In this document: positions 6,432 through 8,762 of the stretch, one piece after another
How the letters are laid out: each line of letters begins with the position of its first letter
How positions within the stretch are numbered: position 1 is the first letter of the stretch
Assembly (NCBI GenBank): GCA_003233475.1
Contig: QILU01000138.1
Location: 1-8,762, forward strand
Length of the DNA: 8,762 nucleotides
From: Ahrensia sp.
GTDB lineage: Bacteria; Pseudomonadota; Alphaproteobacteria; Rhizobiales; Rhizobiaceae
Reading direction: 5' to 3'
Notes under the pieces: model-generated
Told to the model about the DNA's origin: nothing
Databases searched by the model: none
The model's input: the letters and a program-made list of their open reading frames with translations, nothing else
Position numbers and translations under genes: made by a program

Positions 6432-8312
6432 CTAATTCTTCTTCCGTTGCGGTTTCGATTTACCACGTATGGTCTTGTTGACTTTGGATTGAGTGGGGGC
6501 AAATGCGGCTGGTGAATAGGCCGTTTGACTCGATTGGTTTGATGACGAATTTCGCTCCGACGATGGGAGTTGAGCCTGCGCAATATCTGGTGCTTCTGAA
6601 CCGGGATCGTCGGAATTTGACGATTGCGAATTGTCCTTCTGTTTGGCCTTCCGGTCTTGCAATGCCTTGACGAATTCCTGGCGGGTGCCAAAAAAATCCA
6701 CATTGCCCTGGTGCATGCGTAATATCTTATCGACGCCATTTAAGACCGGCTTGCGCTGGGTAATAATTATTATTGTAATTCCGCTTTCGCGCGCCGAAAG
6801 CATGGCGCGGTGCAGGGCCAATTCACCAACCTCATCCAAATTTGCGTTGGGTTCATCCAATATCATAATTTGAGGATTACCATAAAAAGCCCGTGCCAGA
6901 CCTATCCGCTGACGCTGTCCGCCGGACAGGCCCATTCCACCGGGGCCAATAACAGTGTCATAGCCCTGGGGCAGGCCTTGAATCAACTGATGCACTTGAG
7001 CCTTTTGGGAGGCTTCCAATACCGCACGACCATCAGGTTTGGGAGCAAGGCGGGCAATATTCTGGGTCACAGTTCCGGGCAGCAGTTCCATCTCCTGACC
7101 GAGATATCCGATATGTTGGCCCAATTCAGCGGTATCCCAATTTTGAATATCGGTTCCATCAATTCTTATCACTCCCGCCTGGGGTTGTTGGGCGCCGACC
7201 AGCAGGCGCGCCAGGGTTGATTTTCCCGAACCGGATGGCCCGATAATACCCAAAACATCCCCCGGGTCGATAGCAAAGGAAATCCGGTTAATAATCGGAG
7301 GAGTGGATACTCCCCCCGCTGCAAGCACCAAGGCCGCATCCACGGAAATCTCTCCTTTGGGCGCATCCATGGCTGTCTTTTCACCCTCATCCCCAACTTC
7401 CACCAGCACTCTTTTCAAGTTCTTCCAGGAACGCCAGGTGGTCGCAAATTGTCGCCAGCCGCCAATAACCTGATCAATGGGTTGAAGCCCGCGACCGGCA
7501 ATAATTGAAGACGCAAATATCATTCCCGGGGTCATTTCATTCCTCAATACGAGCAAAGCGCCCACCCCAAGAATCGCGATTTGCAGGCCCATCCGAATGG
7601 TTCGGGACAGACCGGACAAAATGGCGTTTCGGGTATCAACATTCCCCTGCGCATTTAGCGAAAGAGAATTGTTTGCCCCCCAAAGCGCGATGGCGTCATC
7701 CCCCATGCCCATGGCACGAAGGGCATGGGCATTGCGGGACATGGACTGGGCGATCATCATTGCGTTCACCTGGTGGGTCGCCGCGCTTACGGAGGGCTCC
7801 TCGGTGACCTTTTGATTGAGGATGGCAATCAAAAACAGAACCACTGTTCCTGCCAGGGTCAGCCAAAATAGAGTGGGGTGAATAATGTAAAGAATTCCGA
7901 TGAAAATCGGCGCAAAAGGAATATCCAACAGGGCGAAAACCATTCGTGATGATACAAAGCTGCGAATATTTGCCAAATCGCGCATGGGCTGAATATTGGC
8001 TTCGCTTAATCTGCTTTTCAGCATGGAAACGCGCAGCGCGTCCGCCCCCAGTATAGCCTCCATACGAGCCGCTGCCCGGCTGGCCAGAACAGCTCTAACT
8101 GCTTCAAGAAGCCCCAATACCACCAAAGCTCCACCCGCAATTATTGAAAGGAATGTCAGAGTGTCCATGCTCTGAGATGGTAAAATACGGTCGTAAATCT
8201 GCAACATATAGAGGGGCATCGTGAGCATCAGCATGTTCACGACAAATGAAAAACCGATGAGTAAAAACAGGATTCGGCGAAACTGTGATTTCGCGTTTTC
8301 AAGACTCTTCAT
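6432..8312 (-). CDS. Type I secretion ABC permease/ATPase (PrtD type)
   Basis: A 626-residue inner-membrane exporter that would drive unfolded substrates with a C-terminal signal through a fusion protein and TolC. I chose ATG 8312 over the TTG at 8357 because GGGGAGGAAG lies just upstream and the family motif region starts soon after. The transmembrane domain spans about 12-300 (LMLTMPLYMLQIYDRILPS is typical of PrtD; no N-terminal peptidase or C39-like domain). The nucleotide-binding domain spans about 322-550: Walker A GPSGSGKST (358-366), Q-loop Gln406, signature LSGGQ (462-466), Walker B IMILDEP (482-488) with DEPNANLD typical of PrtD. The switch (H-loop) position reads ITQRKP, so the usual His is Gln519. 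A Ser/Gln-rich tail of about 70 residues (556-626) ending in KSKPQRKKN extends beyond the usual length. The gene is the first of the operon with the frameshifted fusion protein gene; the substrate is not in the window. Confidence 0.94.
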   Translation of the reverse strand: MKSLENAKSQFRRILFLLIGFSFVVNMLMLTMPLYMLQIYDRILPSQSMDTLTFLSIIAGGALVVLGLLEAVRAVLASRAAARMEAILGADALRVSMLKSRLSEANIQPMRDLANIRSFVSSRMVFALLDIPFAPIFIGILYIIHPTLFWLTLAGTVVLFLIAILNQKVTEEPSVSAATHQVNAMMIAQSMSRNAHALRAMGMGDDAIALWGANNSLSLNAQGNVDTRNAILSGLSRTIRMGLQIAILGVGALLVLRNEMTPGMIFASSIIAGRGLQPIDQVIGGWRQFATTWRSWKNLKRVLVEVGDEGEKTAMDAPKGEISVDAALVLAAGGVSTPPIINRISFAIDPGDVLGIIGPSGSGKSTLARLLVGAQQPQAGVIRIDGTDIQNWDTAELGQHIGYLGQEMELLPGTVTQNIARLAPKPDGRAVLEASQKAQVHQLIQGLPQGYDTVIGPGGMGLSGGQRQRIGLARAFYGNPQIMILDEPNANLDEVGELALHRAMLSARESGITIIIITQRKPVLNGVDKILRMHQGNVDFFGTRQEFVKALQDRKAKQKDNSQSSNSDDPGSEAPDIAQAQLPSSERNSSSNQSSQTAYSPAAFAPTQSKVNKTIRGKSKPQRKKN

Positions 8313-8365
8313 TCCCAGAACTTCCTCCCCGCAAATTACTGCGTCAGCTGCTCGCAAGCATGCAG

Positions 8366-8371
8366 ATTATA
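8366..8371 (-). promoter_or_regulatory. Possible -10 element for the secretion operon
   Basis: On the minus strand a perfect TATAAT lies 53 bases before the ATG at 8312, in an AT-rich stretch downstream of the mscL terminator, where a promoter is expected. I found no good -35 hexamer at 16-18 bases, so it may be activator-dependent or a chance match. Confidence 0.28.
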
Positions 8372-8463
8372 ATATAGCAGGCTGAATCATAATACACGAG
8401 TGTTGGACAGTGATAAATATTCGCTCCCCGATGATATTATTCCATCTGCAAGAGTAATCATAA

Positions 8464-8494
8464 CAAAAAAACCCGGGGAATTCGCCCCGGGGTT
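8464..8494 (-). terminator. Rho-independent terminator of mscL
   Basis: Read on the minus strand, CCCCGGGG, the loop CGAATT and CCCCGGG are followed directly by seven T. The stem is almost pure G-C and starts about 50 bases after the mscL stop codon. It separates mscL from the secretion operon that is transcribed in the same direction. Confidence 0.93.
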
Positions 8495-8543
8495 CTCCAA
8501 TCTCAATCATCTTTCCCGGTCTATTGCAGACGGGCAGAAAGGG

Positions 8544-8762
8544 TTACTTTTTCAATGCGTCACGAATTTCTGTGAGCAATACAATGTCAGCTGCAGGAGT
8601 CGCAGGTGCTTCATCTGCAGCAGGCTCTTCCATGTCGGCTTTGATTTTGTTCACATAACGAACCAGCATAAAAATGATGAATGCTATAATTATGAAGTTC
8701 ACGATAGCTGTAAGGAAACTACCATAGGCAAGTACAGAACCCTGATCTTTAGCAGCGTCCAG
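8544..8762 (-). CDS. mscL: Large-conductance mechanosensitive channel MscL, C-terminal part
   Basis: The last 72 residues and the TAA stop (8546-8544) are inside the window; the start lies beyond the right edge. The visible part begins in the periplasmic loop ([16 protein letters not shown]), continues into the second membrane helix ([23 protein letters not shown]) and ends with an Ala/Pro/Glu linker and the cytoplasmic helix [11 protein letters not shown], which is nearly diagnostic of MscL. The protein forms a pentameric inner-membrane pore that opens under high membrane tension during osmotic downshock. It is separated from the secretion operon by an intrinsic terminator and is probably an independent unit. 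Confidence 0.95.
   Translation of the reverse strand: MDAAKDQGSVLAYGSFLTAIVNFIIIAFIIFMLVRYVNKIKADMEEPAADEAPATPAADIVLLTEIRDALKK

Noticed and set aside
8313..8357. N-terminal extension of the ABC exporter from a TTG at 8357
   Set aside because: No Shine-Dalgarno before it, while ATG 8312 has GGGGAGGAAG upstream and gives the usual family N-terminus.
8395..8404. ACAC-GA-GTGT short inverted repeat upstream of the secretion operon
   Set aside because: Four base pairs per arm only, with no extension; too short to call an operator.

Overview
The window looks like chromosomal DNA from an alphaproteobacterium with moderate G+C. The basis is protein style: a PrtD-type type I secretion ATPase, a matching HlyD-family adaptor, a CHASE2 adenylate cyclase, a FecR-domain protein and an alphaproteobacterial-looking MscL tail. 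No species can be named from the sequence. I see no insertion sequence, phage gene, CRISPR array or rRNA. No gene-free stretch exceeds 300 bases; the longest (8313-8543) holds the mscL terminator and the probable promoter region of the secretion operon.

Layout from left to right. A complete tRNA-Thr(GGT) with encoded CCA lies on the + strand at 16-90. It faces a two-gene minus-strand operon (181-2618). The first gene of that operon encodes an exported TPR protein with a C-terminal outer-membrane beta-barrel (1293-2618). The second encodes an exported FecR-domain protein (181-1278), and its ribosome binding site is built into the stop codon of the first gene. A 129-base divergent intergenic region (2619-2747) carries a near-consensus cAMP-CRP-type palindrome. 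To its right, on the + strand, is a 742-residue membrane-bound CHASE2-class III adenylate cyclase (2748-4976).

The cyclase converges, with 15 bases between stop codons, on a minus-strand type I secretion operon. That operon consists of an ABC permease/ATPase (6432-8312) followed two bases later by a membrane fusion protein gene (4992-6429). The fusion protein gene is broken by a +1 frameshift near 5881-5897, although both halves are otherwise intact. No secreted substrate and no TolC-type outer membrane channel is in the window. The right edge carries the 3' end of mscL on the minus strand, followed by a strong intrinsic terminator.

How the parts may work together (inference). The FecR-domain protein, the TPR/beta-barrel protein and the CHASE2 cyclase form a plausible envelope-sensing unit. 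An outer-membrane or periplasmic signal would be read by the extracytoplasmic CHASE2 domain and converted to cAMP, and a CRP-like site in the shared promoter region would allow feedback. Whether the neighbouring type I exporter belongs to the same unit cannot be decided from this sequence.
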